In this document: positions 36,364 through 49,616 of the stretch, piece after piece
How positions within the stretch are numbered: the first letter of the stretch is position 1
Layout of the letters: every line of letters begins with the position of its first letter
Assembly: GCA_028875245.1 (NCBI GenBank)
Contig: JAPPEU010000025.1
Coordinates: 142,255 to 206,254, forward strand
Length of the DNA stretch: 64,000 bases
Reading direction: 5' to 3'
From: Chloroflexota bacterium
GTDB lineage: Bacteria > Chloroflexota > Anaerolineae > Aggregatilineales > Phototrophicaceae
The notes under the pieces: generated by a model
The model's input: only the letters and a program-made list of their open reading frames with translations
Database searches by the model: none
Told to the model about the DNA's origin: nothing
Translations under genes and position numbers: made by a program

Positions 36364-37391
36364 AGCCGGTGGATGTCGCGGATCTGCTTTATCAGCGGCT
36401 GGAACTGCGATGTGGCGGGCGAAGGCGTTTCGCCGTAGGGGTCGCTGAGAGACACCTCGCCCAGCAGGGCCCCCGCGATATTGCGCCAGCCATGCGCCAG
36501 CGCCGGCAGATCGTAGCCGCCCTCCATCGCGAAGACGATGCGCCCGGCACAGGTGCGCTCCGCCATTGCCAAACATGCGCGCGCCATGAAATCGTATCCC
36601 GCCAGCGTCAGTTGGATGCCACCCAGCGGGTCCATCCAATGGGCGTCAAGGCCGACCGAAATCAGCATCAAGTCGGGTTCAAAACGCTCGGCCGCGGGCT
36701 GGACGATGTCAGCGAAAATCTGTTGATATGACTCGTCGCCATGACCGGCGGGCAAGGGCACATTGAGCGTGTAGCCGCGTCCCGCGTCCGCGCCTGTTTC
36801 CCGCATGGCGCCCGTGCCGGGATAATGAGGGCTCTGATGGATGGAGATGAACATCACGTTGGGATCGGCGTAAAAGATGTCTTGTGTGCCATTGCCATGA
36901 TGCACGTCATAATCCAGGATCAGGATTTTGTTGATGCCATGCTCTGACTGCGCGTGACGGGCGGCGATGGCGATGTTGTTGAGCAAGCAGAAGCCCATCT
37001 GCCTGTCAGGCGTCGCGTGGTGGCCCGGGGGACGGACGACCGCCAGCGCATTGTCCGCGCGCCCCGAAAGCACAGCATCGACAGCGCCGATGGCCGCGCC
37101 GGCCGCCAGCCGCGCCACCTCCAATGAAACGGGCAGGGCATAGGTTTCGGCGTCCAGCCGCGTAAGGCGGTCGCCCTGCGATACGGCGACGAGACGCTCA
37201 AGGTGCGCTCGGCTGTGTACGGAAAAGATCTGCGCATCGGTCACCGGAGTCGGCGCGACATGAAGGAGTTGATCGGCCAGGCCGGCGGCGCTGATCTGCT
37301 GCCATAGGGCTTGGATCCGCCCGGCATGTTCCGGATGACCGGGAAAGTCGTGTTTGGTGAAGCTCTCATGCGTCAGATAGGCAGTTGTCAC
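36360..37391 (-). CDS. Histone deacetylase/acetylpolyamine amidohydrolase family protein
   Basis: A 343-residue arginase-deacetylase-fold enzyme that removes acetyl groups from lysine or polyamine amines using zinc. RPPGHHATPD carries the catalytic tandem His, DYDVHHGNGTQ the first Zn ligands, SVGLDAHWMDPLGG the second Asp ligand, and FAMEGGYD the end motif. The start is GTG at 37391 with GGGGG four bases before it. In bacteria the targets are mostly acetylpolyamines, acetoin-related or unknown. The context gives no hint here. Confidence 0.92.
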   Translation of the reverse strand: MTTAYLTHESFTKHDFPGHPEHAGRIQALWQQISAAGLADQLLHVAPTPVTDAQIFSVHSRAHLERLVAVSQGDRLTRLDAETYALPVSLEVARLAAGAAIGAVDAVLSGRADNALAVVRPPGHHATPDRQMGFCLLNNIAIAARHAQSEHGINKILILDYDVHHGNGTQDIFYADPNVMFISIHQSPHYPGTGAMRETGADAGRGYTLNVPLPAGHGDESYQQIFADIVQPAAERFEPDLMLISVGLDAHWMDPLGGIQLTLAGYDFMARACLAMAERTCAGRIVFAMEGGYDLPALAHGWRNIAGALLGEVSLSDPYGETPSPATSQFQPLIKQIRDIHRL

Positions 37392-37400
37392 GCGGCCCCC

Positions 37401-38984
37401 TTATCGGCTGTCCTGCGTTTTGGGATAGAGGATATTATAATCGAAGCCATTCATGTGAACCGTGTGCGATAGTTCATAATGGCTGTCGAGCGCCTGGAGC
37501 ACGGTCGGCGGATAAAAAAGCGCGCGCAGGATGACGATTCCGAAATCGCGCCGCTCGATCATCCCGAGCAGTTCTTTGCCCTTGAAAAGACCGACGCGGT
37601 CCAGGTTGCGCAGCTGCGTGGGATTGGTGATCACATCGCGGCCCGCCGCCATGGTGAAGCCGGCTTCTTCGCTCAAGGCGGCTCCGTCGCTCTCCGTTAT
37701 CAGGCGCACAATTTCCGCGCCAGCCGTCCAATCCTCGGCTGTGAGCGGGTAGCCGATGCGGGCATATCCGCCCACCGTGAAGCTGGCGGAATCATAGAAA
37801 TTCTCCCGCACATTGCCTTCGATGTTGAGCGCGGAGGCGATATGACTGAAAGCGCCGTCAGTCGGCATCTTGAGCGTGGCGCGGGCGTATCCCAGATAGA
37901 GCAGCGGAACCGCCAGCATGGCGATGGCTGATAGCCTGGCGGGTGAGATGAAAAGCAGGCGGCGGGGCATAACCCGGACGCCCGCCAATAAGCGCGCGAA
38001 CAAGATGCCGCTGAGGATGCAGAGGGCGGCGACGGATGTGACGAAGTAGCTGTCGCCCGCGCCCCAGGCGCCGGAGGCGATGCCGCCAAAGAGCGACGCG
38101 GCGGCGAACCAAACCCCGTAGAGCGAGAGGCGATCCACATAGAGCTCATAGACAAACATCAGGGCGGCCGGGATCAGCAGAAAACCATGCAGCTTGAACC
38201 AGAGAATGAAGAGACCGAAGGCCTGCTCGGCGATGAAGACGTTGACGTTGGCGATGATCGCCTGCCGCCACCATTGACCGCCGGAAGCGACATTCAGCCA
38301 GAGGAACAGCCCGGCGCCTACCAGAGCGAAACCCAGCGACCAGCGCACGGCGCGCCTTGGCTGACGAATGAACATCCAGGCGATGGCGGCGATGGCGCTG
38401 ATCGCGGCCAACTGTTTGGTGTAGCCAGCGCATAGCAGCAGAAAGAGCCCGCCGGCGATTGCGCGCTTGTCGTGGCGCGGAAAGGCGCCCGCCAGCATAA
38501 CGACGGCCAACGTTTCGAAGGTCGCCATCATGGTATGCTGCCGAAAGAGCGGGCCGATGTGATAAACGAAGTTCGAGCTGAGAAAAGCCAGGCCGGATAA
38601 CAGGGCGATCCAGCGATTGCGCCCGCCGTCGCGATAGACAGCGTAGGCGATGGCGGCTGCGCTAACCAGCGAGCCCAGGAAGCCCAGCAGACGTCCGTAC
38701 CAATAAGCCGGCCCGAAGAACCAGACGAAAGGCGCCGCCATCACATGAAAGAGCGGCGGATAATTGCTGGCGTAGAAGGGGTAGATTTCGGTGTCGCGGT
38801 AGGGCAGTTGGCCGCGGCTGAAGAGCACGCTGTCATGCACCTCGAAGCCCTCGCCCTGGTCATAATCATAAGGGAAGCTCATGAGGTTGGCGGCGTAGAG
38901 CGCGTAGACCAGGAAGGAGAATAACAGCGCGGCGCTGGCGGCCGTCATCAGAACGGCATGCGCTCGGCTGTAAGCGCCCTTCAT
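37401..38984 (-). CDS. GT-C fold membrane glycosyltransferase-like protein
   Basis: A 527-residue polytopic membrane protein with about 11-12 hydrophobic helices. After helix 1, an extracytoplasmic loop has DYDQGEGFEVHD, then GQLPYRDTEIYPFY and NYPPLFHVMAAP. This layout is typical of GT-C enzymes of the ArnT/PMT/GT39-87 type that use polyprenyl-phosphate sugars. A C-terminal soluble part of about 150 residues follows. The acceptor is unknown. The ATG overlaps the stop of the small membrane protein gene upstream (ATGA). Confidence 0.75.
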   Translation of the reverse strand: MKGAYSRAHAVLMTAASAALLFSFLVYALYAANLMSFPYDYDQGEGFEVHDSVLFSRGQLPYRDTEIYPFYASNYPPLFHVMAAPFVWFFGPAYWYGRLLGFLGSLVSAAAIAYAVYRDGGRNRWIALLSGLAFLSSNFVYHIGPLFRQHTMMATFETLAVVMLAGAFPRHDKRAIAGGLFLLLCAGYTKQLAAISAIAAIAWMFIRQPRRAVRWSLGFALVGAGLFLWLNVASGGQWWRQAIIANVNVFIAEQAFGLFILWFKLHGFLLIPAALMFVYELYVDRLSLYGVWFAAASLFGGIASGAWGAGDSYFVTSVAALCILSGILFARLLAGVRVMPRRLLFISPARLSAIAMLAVPLLYLGYARATLKMPTDGAFSHIASALNIEGNVRENFYDSASFTVGGYARIGYPLTAEDWTAGAEIVRLITESDGAALSEEAGFTMAAGRDVITNPTQLRNLDRVGLFKGKELLGMIERRDFGIVILRALFYPPTVLQALDSHYELSHTVHMNGFDYNILYPKTQDSR

Positions 38985-39196
38985 GCCGGCGCGTCGCCCA
39001 GCGGGATCAGCGTTATGCCGAGGAGCGCGGTGGCGGCCATCACAGCGAGGGCGATCCTTTGCGCCGGTCCGATGCCGCCTTGCCGGCCGACATCAAGGAT
39101 GTCAATCGCCAGAATCGCGATGAAGCCCAGGAGCCCGAGGAGCATAAGCGCGATGCCCAACTGGCGTTTGCTGACCGTCGCTTCCTCTCCGTCCAT
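38981..39196 (-). CDS. Small two-helix membrane protein
   Basis: A 71-residue protein with two hydrophobic segments (about 13-32, GIALMLLGLLGFIAILAIDI, and about 46-65, IALAVMAATALLGITLIP). I do not recognise the family. It overlaps the GT-C gene by 4 bp, so the two are probably co-translated and may act in one complex. Confidence 0.65.
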   Translation of the reverse strand: MDGEEATVSKRQLGIALMLLGLLGFIAILAIDILDVGRQGGIGPAQRIALAVMAATALLGITLIPLGDAPA

Positions 39197-39586
39197 GCCC
39201 CAGAGTTTATTGGAGAGGCGTCGGGCTGTAAAGTGCGGTGGCGCCAGGTCAGGTGTTCTAATTCGGTCTGAAGGCGCACTAACTCGGTCTGTAGGGGCGT
39301 TTCGCTGAAACGCCCAAAACGTGGCGGGTTAAGCGGGCGTCTCGCCGTAACGCCCCTGCAACGTCGTTCGCGGGACAACAATACATGCCTCTGTGCACGC
39401 TGTGCGTATCTCGTTTTCTCTGTGGTGAAAACAAGCGCAGCGTTCACCACAGGAAATACAGCGGAGATATTTACAACCTCCGAATCACTATACATTTGCC
39501 TTCCCGTCCGTGATAAGCTACGTGGCTGACTTGTCGGGCAGCCCCCGCGAAACCAGACCCATCGCATGATTGAGGAGTGACCGCGA
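39197..39586. repeat. Repeat-filled gap before aspS
   Basis: Palindromic GTAGGGGCGTTTCGCTGAAACGCCC at 39292-39316 faces GGGCGTCTCGCCGTAACGCCCC at 39333-39355. From about 39415 there is a CTCTGTGGTGAAAAC...GTTCACCACAGG inverted repeat (39420-39455). No gene is seen. Confidence 0.6.
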
Positions 39587-41404
39587 ATGATGAAGACGCA
39601 TACTTGCGGCGAATTGCGCGAGAAAGACGCCGGCGCGCCGGTTAAATTGGCCGGCTGGGTCAATCGGCGGCGCGACCAGGGCGGCTTGATCTTCATCGAT
39701 TTGCGCGACCGCTGGGGCATCACGCAAGTTGTCGTCGATCTTGAATTGGCGCCCGATGCCCACGCCATCGCCGACAGGGCCCGCAACGAATATGTCCTGG
39801 CGGTCAAGGGCCAAGTGCGGATTCGCCCGGAAGGCACCGCCAATCCCGATTTGGCCACCGGCGATATCGACATTGTCGCCGCTGAAATAGTCATTCTCAA
39901 TGCAGCGCGGACGCCGCCCTTTTATATCAACCGGGACGAGGGCACGCTGGACGAGGCGCTGCGCATGCGCCATCGCTATCTGGATTTACGCCGCGAGGTC
40001 ATGCAGCGGAGCATCCTGCTGCGGCACAAGACTGTCAAGTTCATCCGCGACTTCCTTGAAGCGGAGGACTTCATCGAGATCGAAACGCCGATTCTCTTCA
40101 AGACGACGCCCGAGGGCGCGCGCGATTTTCTGGTGCCGAGCCGTTTGCAGCCTGGCATGTTCTACGCCTTGCCGCAATCGCCTCAACAGCTTAAGCAGTT
40201 GCTGATGGTCGGCGGCTTCGAGCGCTATTTTCAGATCGCCCGCTGTTTTCGCGATGAAGACCTGCGCGGCGACCGGCAGCCGGAATTCACGCAGCTGGAC
40301 CTGGAGATGAGCTTCGTCGAGCGCGAAGATGTGATGCGTCTGATGGAAAAGCTGGCGACGGCCATTGTCAAAACCGTCACGCCGGAAAAACGCCTGATCG
40401 CCGAGCCTTTCCCCCGGATCCGCTATCGCGACGCGCTCGAACAATATGGCACCGATCGGCCGGACATCCGCTTCGATCTGCGCGCGATTGATATCAGCGA
40501 CATCGCCGGTCGCTGCGCCTTCCCGGTCTTTGTGGAGAACGTCAAAGCGGGGAAGAAAGTCAAGTGCATGCGCGTGCCCGAATTGGCGGGCGCGCTCAGC
40601 GGAACGCAACTGCGCAAGGTGGCCAAAGATCTGGAGAACATGGCGCGCCGTCATGGCGCCAAAGGCCTGGCCTACATCACGATTCCACTGGACCCGGCGG
40701 GAGAATTGCGCGGGCCCATCGGCAAGTTCTTCAGCGTCGATCTGAAGTTGGAACTCATCAAGGCGATGGGCGCGGGCCCCGGCGACCTGCTGCTATTCAT
40801 GTCGGATGCGCCCGAGGTAATTTACGCGGTGACCGACGCGCTGCGCAACCACTTCAAGGCGGGGCTGGATTTGGATGACGATTTGCTGGCGTTCTGCTGG
40901 GTGATTGACTTTCCCGAGTTCATTTGGGACGCGGAGAACGAACGTTGGGATCCATCACAGCACATGTTCACGATGCCCTTGCCGGAAGATTTGCCTCTGC
41001 TTGACAGTGATCCGGGCGCGGCGCGCGGCTCCCAGTATGACCTGGTCTGCAATGGCTATGAGGTCGGCGGCGGCAGCATCCGCATTCATGACCGGGCGAT
41101 CCAGGAGAAAATTTTTCCGTTGATCGGGCAGAGCATGGAACATGCCATGCGCGAATTTGGTCACATGCTGGAAGCCTTCGAATACGGGGCGCCGCCCCAC
41201 GGTGGCATGGCCTGGGGCATCGACCGGCTGGTGATGCTGCTGGCGGGCGCGCCCAACATCCGCGAGGTCATCGCCTTCCCCAAGACGCAGAATGGCACGG
41301 ACATCATGGCCAACGCGCCCTCGACCGCCGAAACGGAGCAGCTCGGCGAACTCTTCATCAAGCTGGACTTGCCCGACGAGGAATTGTCACCCGGCGATCT
41401 GTAA
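39587..41404 (+). CDS. aspS: Aspartyl-tRNA synthetase
   Basis: A class II synthetase of 605 residues with the bacterial layout: N-terminal OB fold (GWVNRRRDQGGLIFIDLRD), motif 1 region (MRHRYLDLRREVMQRS), motif 2 (ARCFRDEDLRGDRQPEFTQLD), a GAD insertion domain, and motif 3 (GGMAWGIDRLVMLLAG), ending FPKTQNGTDIMANAPS. AGGAGTGACCGCGA precedes the ATG at 39587; a second in-frame ATG follows directly. Whether it also charges tRNA-Asn cannot be said without gatCAB/asnS data. Confidence 0.97.
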   Translation: MMKTHTCGELREKDAGAPVKLAGWVNRRRDQGGLIFIDLRDRWGITQVVVDLELAPDAHAIADRARNEYVLAVKGQVRIRPEGTANPDLATGDIDIVAAEIVILNAARTPPFYINRDEGTLDEALRMRHRYLDLRREVMQRSILLRHKTVKFIRDFLEAEDFIEIETPILFKTTPEGARDFLVPSRLQPGMFYALPQSPQQLKQLLMVGGFERYFQIARCFRDEDLRGDRQPEFTQLDLEMSFVEREDVMRLMEKLATAIVKTVTPEKRLIAEPFPRIRYRDALEQYGTDRPDIRFDLRAIDISDIAGRCAFPVFVENVKAGKKVKCMRVPELAGALSGTQLRKVAKDLENMARRHGAKGLAYITIPLDPAGELRGPIGKFFSVDLKLELIKAMGAGPGDLLLFMSDAPEVIYAVTDALRNHFKAGLDLDDDLLAFCWVIDFPEFIWDAENERWDPSQHMFTMPLPEDLPLLDSDPGAARGSQYDLVCNGYEVGGGSIRIHDRAIQEKIFPLIGQSMEHAMREFGHMLEAFEYGAPPHGGMAWGIDRLVMLLAGAPNIREVIAFPKTQNGTDIMANAPSTAETEQLGELFIKLDLPDEELSPGDL

Positions 41405-41560
41405 GGCTTGTCCGGTAATTTAATGTGCTTTCCCATCCTTCGGTCTACCCCACCCCCGGCCTTTATCGATGATTGCGATACAGATGTCACAAATTCGGCT
41501 ATCTTTGCTCCCCTCCCTGATGCTTCGGGGAGGGGCCGCGGTTGGGGTTGGCTGCCCGCA
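41403..41560. mobile_element. Family 2 MITE-like element, apparently truncated
   Basis: The left end TAAGGCTTGTCCGGTA begins on the aspS stop codon. It is followed by the CCCCACCCCCGGCC core and CCCTCCCTGATGCTTCGGGGAGGGGC. I cannot find the matching right inverted repeat. Compare the complete copy at 51585-51788. Confidence 0.6.
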
Positions 41561-41596
41561 ACGCAAACAGGGCCGACTATGTGAGTCGCCCGCGCT

Positions 41597-42322
41597 CTAG
41601 GCGGAATCATCTTCCTGTGGATTAAGAATATTCCCATGAAGCAGGCCGGCGATGACGCCGCCGCCGAAGATGCCAATCAGGTACGGGACCAAATACGAGG
41701 TGTCGCCAGCTATCAACGCGGGACCCAGGGTTCGGGCTGGATTGAGCGAGGCGCCGGTCGCGGGACCGCCGGCGAAGATGCTGGCCGCCAGCGTAAAGCC
41801 GATGGCGACGCCGGCCAGTTTACCGGCGCGCCCATAAGCCGCCGCTTGAAACACCGCGCTGACCAGGAAAAAGGTCAGAATCGCTTCGTATATCGCCGCG
41901 GTCCACACTGAGTCCTGCGTCAGGAAACCCGTCGTTTGGCCGAAGTTGTAGGCATATTCGCCCAGGAAGGCGGCCACGCCGGCGTCATTCGGCGGGAAGA
42001 CAGAGACCAGGACAGCCGCCGCGATGATGCCGCCGATGGCCTGCGCGGCGATATAGTAGGCGGATTTGGCCCAATCCTGCTGGCCGCCGACCGCCAGGCC
42101 CAGGGTAACCGCCGGATTGACCTGCGCCCCGGATATATGACCATAGGTGTAAATCAAGGCGCAGAGAATCAAACCGTGAGCGAAGGCGGGCACAACGACG
42201 CCGAACACAGGCGCGACCAGCACCGCAGCGGAACCAACAAATACCAATACAAATGTGCCGATCAACTCGGCCAACAATTCTCGCTGAAGTTTATCGTCCA
42301 CAATAATCCTCCCGAATCTCAT
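41597..42322 (-). CDS. MIP family channel (aquaporin/glycerol facilitator)
   Basis: A 241-residue six-helix channel protein. The two NPA boxes are intact: SGAQVNPAVTLGLA after helix 2 and TGASLNPARTLGPAL after helix 5, and LLAELIGTFVLVFVG is the usual first helix. The arginine after the second NPA is present. I chose the ATG at 42322, preceded by GGAGAAGGAAA, over the 42364 start. Water or small-solute specificity is not assigned. Confidence 0.93.
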   Translation of the reverse strand: MRFGRIIVDDKLQRELLAELIGTFVLVFVGSAAVLVAPVFGVVVPAFAHGLILCALIYTYGHISGAQVNPAVTLGLAVGGQQDWAKSAYYIAAQAIGGIIAAAVLVSVFPPNDAGVAAFLGEYAYNFGQTTGFLTQDSVWTAAIYEAILTFFLVSAVFQAAAYGRAGKLAGVAIGFTLAASIFAGGPATGASLNPARTLGPALIAGDTSYLVPYLIGIFGGGVIAGLLHGNILNPQEDDSA

Positions 42323-42639
42323 TTTCCTTCTCCGCGTCGTTACAACACAATTATAGTCGTTCAATGATATCCCGCGCGCAACGTAATCTCGGTAAGTGCA
42401 AGTAGGGCGCGCAAAAATGAACTACAGAGAACGCAGAGAGCGCGGAGAAAGCCAAATAAGGTGTTTACATTTTTCGGGCGTTTCAGCGCCGCGCGTAGAC
42501 ACTGCGGGTCAAAGGCCCCTACAGTTCTTCTAATAGTAAGATTTCAATTACTTACTTGGTTTTACTTCTGTGTCCTCCGTAGTGAAGAAATCCTGTGCAG
42601 TGTTCGCAATGGCTGGATGCCCTTTATCCGCCGCGGGGG
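42323..42639. other. Non-coding gap with degenerate repeats
   Basis: Contains ACAGAGAACGCAGAGAGCGCGGAG at about 42423-42446 and a GGGCGTTTCAGCGCC...GGGTCAAAGGCCCCTACAG repeat at about 42477-42525. No gene is seen. Confidence 0.5.
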
Positions 42640-42790
42640 TAGTGTACCCTTTTCGGTGGAAAGAAAAAAACTTTACCACCGAGGACACCGAGAAAATCGA
42701 GGACACCGAGAAACGTAGACTATATGCAATTTCTTTGTGTCCTTCTTTCCTTTGTGGAGAAAATGAATTTCCACCGACTTCGATACACTA
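42640..42790. mobile_element. MITE-like element, family 1, copy 2 (inverted)
   Basis: Same element as 19122-19272 in the opposite orientation. The right arm TTCCACCGA-CTTC-GATACAC (42769-42788) matches copy 1 exactly; the left arm is slightly altered (GTGTACC...TCGGTGGAA). The interior has the 18-bp unit CGAGGACACCGAGAAAAT twice. The element ends 17 bases before the ncRNA promoter. Confidence 0.75.
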
Positions 42791-42806
42791 CCGCTGCGGG
42801 ACTGAT

Positions 42807-42835
42807 TTGACAGCCAGGGCGGTATCTGGCATAAT
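42807..42835 (+). promoter_or_regulatory. Near-consensus sigma-70 promoter of the candidate ncRNA
   Basis: TTGACA at 42807-42812, a 17-base spacer and CATAAT at 42830-42835. No coding frame follows before the terminator at 43024. Confidence 0.75.
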
Positions 42836-42841
42836 CTGCGG

Positions 42842-43052
42842 CGCCTGCTGTATACGTGATAGAACTATATGTGCCGAGCCAACATTCTCCATAGGGGAGT
42901 CTATCTTTGGCAGTCAATGTAATAGGCCTGAGCCAAAACAGCGGTTGTCAAGCGATTCCCGACCTGTAATTTGCAGGTTCGAGACACTATGGCTACACGG
43001 TACAGTGGGTTTGTTCTGATAGGCAGTGTACAGAGTACACTGTCTTTCTTTT
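42842..43052 (+). ncRNA. Candidate structured RNA of about 200 nt (6S-like rod?)
   Basis: Between a consensus promoter and a strong terminator lies a segment that can fold as a long interrupted rod. CTGTATAC (42848-42855) pairs with GTGTACAG (43026-43033), AGAAC (42861-42865) with GTTCT (43013-43017), GTGCCG (42871-42876) with CGGTAC (42998-43003), and AGCCA (42877-42881) with TGGCT (42990-42994). Internal hairpins are CTCC/GGAG at 42887-42899 and ACCTG/CAGGT at 42962-42978. Length and rod shape resemble 6S RNA, but I cannot confirm the family. No SRP-type GGAA loop or tmRNA features are seen. Confidence 0.6.
43024..43052 (+). terminator. Rho-independent terminator of the candidate ncRNA
   Basis: CAGTGTAC-AGA-GTACACTG followed by TCTTTCTTTT. 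It ends 2 bases before the stop of the convergent LCP gene. Confidence 0.85.
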
Positions 43053-43054
43053 CC

Positions 43055-44344
43055 CTAGCGGGCGTAATCTTCCCCAAAGGTCTGCGTCAATAATATCGGC
43101 AGGCGCTCGACGCGCGGCACGAGCACTTGCTGCTGATATTCTTCCGTAATGTATTCTTCCAAATAACCGAAGTCCATCACGCGCATTGAGATCTTGTCGA
43201 AGTCGATATCCCGCAAGAGGAATGCCAATTGGACGATTTGTTCCAGGTTGAGCCCGGTTTGCACATGCGCCTCCAGCGTGCCCAGCAGGGCCGGCAACTG
43301 CGCGATCAAGCGCACGAAGTTAAGGCCGAGCACGCGCTCGCGGATGGCGTAAAGGACCATCTGCTGCCGTTCCGCCCGCCGCACATCGTTATTCCCATGG
43401 CGGGTGCGCGCGAAGCGCAGCGCGTCTCGCCCATCCAGGACATGCGTCCCTGCCGGCAGATAGAAGGGATCATAACCATAATTCATATCGGGAAAACGTT
43501 CGTCGTCGATAGTGTAGTCGATGCTGACCTCGATCCCGCCAAGATGATTGACGACGTCGATCAGAGCCTGGAAATCCACCAGGACATAATTGTGAACGCG
43601 CATGCCCAAATTCCAACTGACCGTCTGCTGAAGCAGGCGCGCGCCGTAACCCGCGGCGCGGCTTTCGCCGATGAAATAGGCGCGGTTGATCCGGTCGCGC
43701 TTCTCTTGCTCAGGTATGCGCACCCACAGGTCGCGCGGGATGCTGAGGACGCCAATGCGACCGGCCTGTGGATCGATGCTGACGAGCATCAAGCTGTCGG
43801 TTCGGACCGGTTCGCCGACTTGGTCCGGGCGCCGATCGAGCCCGCCGACGATGATGGTGTAGCGCGATTGCCCGTCCCAGGGGATCATTTCAATCAGGCT
43901 GCCGTCGTCCAGCTTCAAGACATCAATGCCAACGCGGCGGCCATCGGCGATGAACTCGCTGCGCGCATTCACCGGCGTGGGCAGGGCCGGCGTCAATTCC
44001 GCTGTTGGAATCACTTCCTGGAGTGACTGCGGCACGCGGATGAGCACGATCATCGCCAGCACGAGGAAAGCAAAGACAGAAATCATGCCGGCTGCTAAGA
44101 TGACCCAAGCCCATTCGTTGCGCCAGCGGCGTTGACGTCTGCGCTGCAGGCGAAAACGGGCGCCGGTCAAGGGTCCGCTTGCTGGCGGCCGGGCGGGGTT
44201 GTAAGCGCGACGGGTGAATTCGGCAGTGCTGTAAACGGGCGCGGCGTTACCCGCCGTCGACGGACTTTGGGCAGGCGGGCCGCCCGCTTCTTTCGGTCTC
44301 TTGGCCGAAGCGACTCTGCTGTTCCCGTCAACCTGATGGGACAT
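43055..44344 (-). CDS. LytR-CpsA-Psr (LCP) family protein
   Basis: LCP proteins transfer polyprenyl-phosphate-linked glycopolymers to the cell wall or another acceptor. This 429-residue protein has a long basic, proline-rich cytoplasmic N-terminus, one membrane helix (about 80-105, WVILAAGMISVFAFLVLAM) and an extracytoplasmic LCP domain. TDSLMLVSIDPQAGRIGVLS, SIPRDLWVRIP, GGIEVSIDY and LDGRDALRFARTRHG (Arg residues that bind pyrophosphate) are intact. The ATG at 44344 gives an ordinary N-terminus; the open frame to 44515 would overlap the divergent gene. Confidence 0.93.
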   Translation of the reverse strand: MSHQVDGNSRVASAKRPKEAGGPPAQSPSTAGNAAPVYSTAEFTRRAYNPARPPASGPLTGARFRLQRRRQRRWRNEWAWVILAAGMISVFAFLVLAMIVLIRVPQSLQEVIPTAELTPALPTPVNARSEFIADGRRVGIDVLKLDDGSLIEMIPWDGQSRYTIIVGGLDRRPDQVGEPVRTDSLMLVSIDPQAGRIGVLSIPRDLWVRIPEQEKRDRINRAYFIGESRAAGYGARLLQQTVSWNLGMRVHNYVLVDFQALIDVVNHLGGIEVSIDYTIDDERFPDMNYGYDPFYLPAGTHVLDGRDALRFARTRHGNNDVRRAERQQMVLYAIRERVLGLNFVRLIAQLPALLGTLEAHVQTGLNLEQIVQLAFLLRDIDFDKISMRVMDFGYLEEYITEEYQQQVLVPRVERLPILLTQTFGEDYAR

Positions 44345-44406
44345 GCGGAAGGGTTTCCGGATTCCAGTGATCAAAGTGTAGCTGTCAGTATAGGGCGGGT
44401 CATAAA

Positions 44407-45225
44407 ATGCGGCAAATCCGCGTACTGCGAGAACCTGATTTTCGCGACGGCGCCAGCAATATGGCGGTCGACTGCGCGATTCTGGAGGCGGTTGCACAGG
44501 GCTGGCAGCCGCCAACGCTGCGACTCTATGGCTGGGCCCCCTTCTGTCTTTCGCTGGGTTATGGGCAGCGCGCGCGCGAAGCCGATGACGCCGCGCTTGG
44601 CAGGCGGGGCTGGGGGTTGGTGCGACGGCCGACGGGCGGCAAAGCCATCCTGCATGGCGACGAGTTGACCTACAGCCTCAGCCTGCCCCTGGATCATCCA
44701 CTGGCGGGGGACGATATCGTCGAGAGTTATCGTCGGATAAGCGTCGGTTTATTGGCGGCGCTTGAGCGGCTCGGTGTGGCGGCGGCGGCCGATCGACAAG
44801 AGGTTCAAGCGCCGGGCGCTGGAGCCGGCCCGGTCTGTTTCGAGATGCCGTCGCATTATGAGATACGCGCGGGTGGACGCAAATTGATCGGCAGCGCGCA
44901 GCTGCGGCGCAGGGGCGGCCTGCTGCAGCATGGCACGCTCCCGCTGGTTGGAGACCTGGCGCGCATTTGTGATGCGCTCACATTTGCTGACCGCGAGACG
45001 CGAATGATGCAAAAGACCCGAGTGCGTGACCGTGCTGTCACGTTGGAGCAGGTCCTGGGTAGCGCGCCAAGCTGGTCCGCCGCCGCGGCGGCCATCGAGC
45101 GGGGGTTCGCGCGCGCCTTCAATTTGGAAATGGCGGCCGGAGCGCTATCCGCGGCCGAGGCGAGACGGGCTGAAGAATTGGTCTGCGAACGGTTCGGCAA
45201 TCCCGACTGGACGTACAAGCGCTGA
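44407..45225 (+). CDS. Lipoate/octanoate transferase family protein (LipM-like)
   Basis: A 272-residue BPL/LplA/LipB-fold protein that moves a lipoyl or octanoyl group onto lysine of carrier domains. LVRRPTGGKAILHGDELTYS is the lipoyl-AMP/substrate loop, and PVCFEMPSHYEIRAGGRKLI contains a Cys in the position used by LipM-type octanoyltransferases. GSAQLRRRGGLLQHGTLPL follows. The Cys favours an octanoyltransferase over a ligase, but this is inference. It is divergent from the LCP gene with 62 bp between. Confidence 0.85.
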   Translation: MRQIRVLREPDFRDGASNMAVDCAILEAVAQGWQPPTLRLYGWAPFCLSLGYGQRAREADDAALGRRGWGLVRRPTGGKAILHGDELTYSLSLPLDHPLAGDDIVESYRRISVGLLAALERLGVAAAADRQEVQAPGAGAGPVCFEMPSHYEIRAGGRKLIGSAQLRRRGGLLQHGTLPLVGDLARICDALTFADRETRMMQKTRVRDRAVTLEQVLGSAPSWSAAAAAIERGFARAFNLEMAAGALSAAEARRAEELVCERFGNPDWTYKR

Positions 45226-45254
45226 CCAGCGTCTTTCCCACACCATCGGCATTC

Positions 45255-45381
45255 GTAGGGGCGAGACGGTGGCTGCCCGCCTCGTTCCCACAGAATTAGC
45301 GTTCGTAGGGGCGAGAGTTGTCTCGCTCACCTCGTTCCCACAGAATTAGCGTTCGTAGGGGCGAGACGGTGGCTCGCCCGC
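45255..45381. repeat. Three tandem 50-bp palindromic repeats
   Basis: GTAGGGGCGAG begins at 45255, 45305 and 45355, exactly 50 bp apart. The units share CCTCGTTCCCACAGAATTAG plus the CGTTC linker. The array sits between the convergent lipoate transferase and rlmI genes. Confidence 0.85.
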
Positions 45382-45392
45382 CTCTTTCGCGC

Positions 45393-49599
<4,207 letters not shown>

Positions 49600-49616
49600 G
49601 GATGCGCTTCCAGGGC

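Noticed and set aside
42842..43052. SRP RNA or tmRNA
   Set aside because: No GGAA tetraloop S-domain, no tRNA-like ends, and too short for tmRNA.
45255..45381. CRISPR array
   Set aside because: The repeats are palindromic units with near-identical spacers, only three copies, and there are no cas genes. The same applies to 31003-31157.
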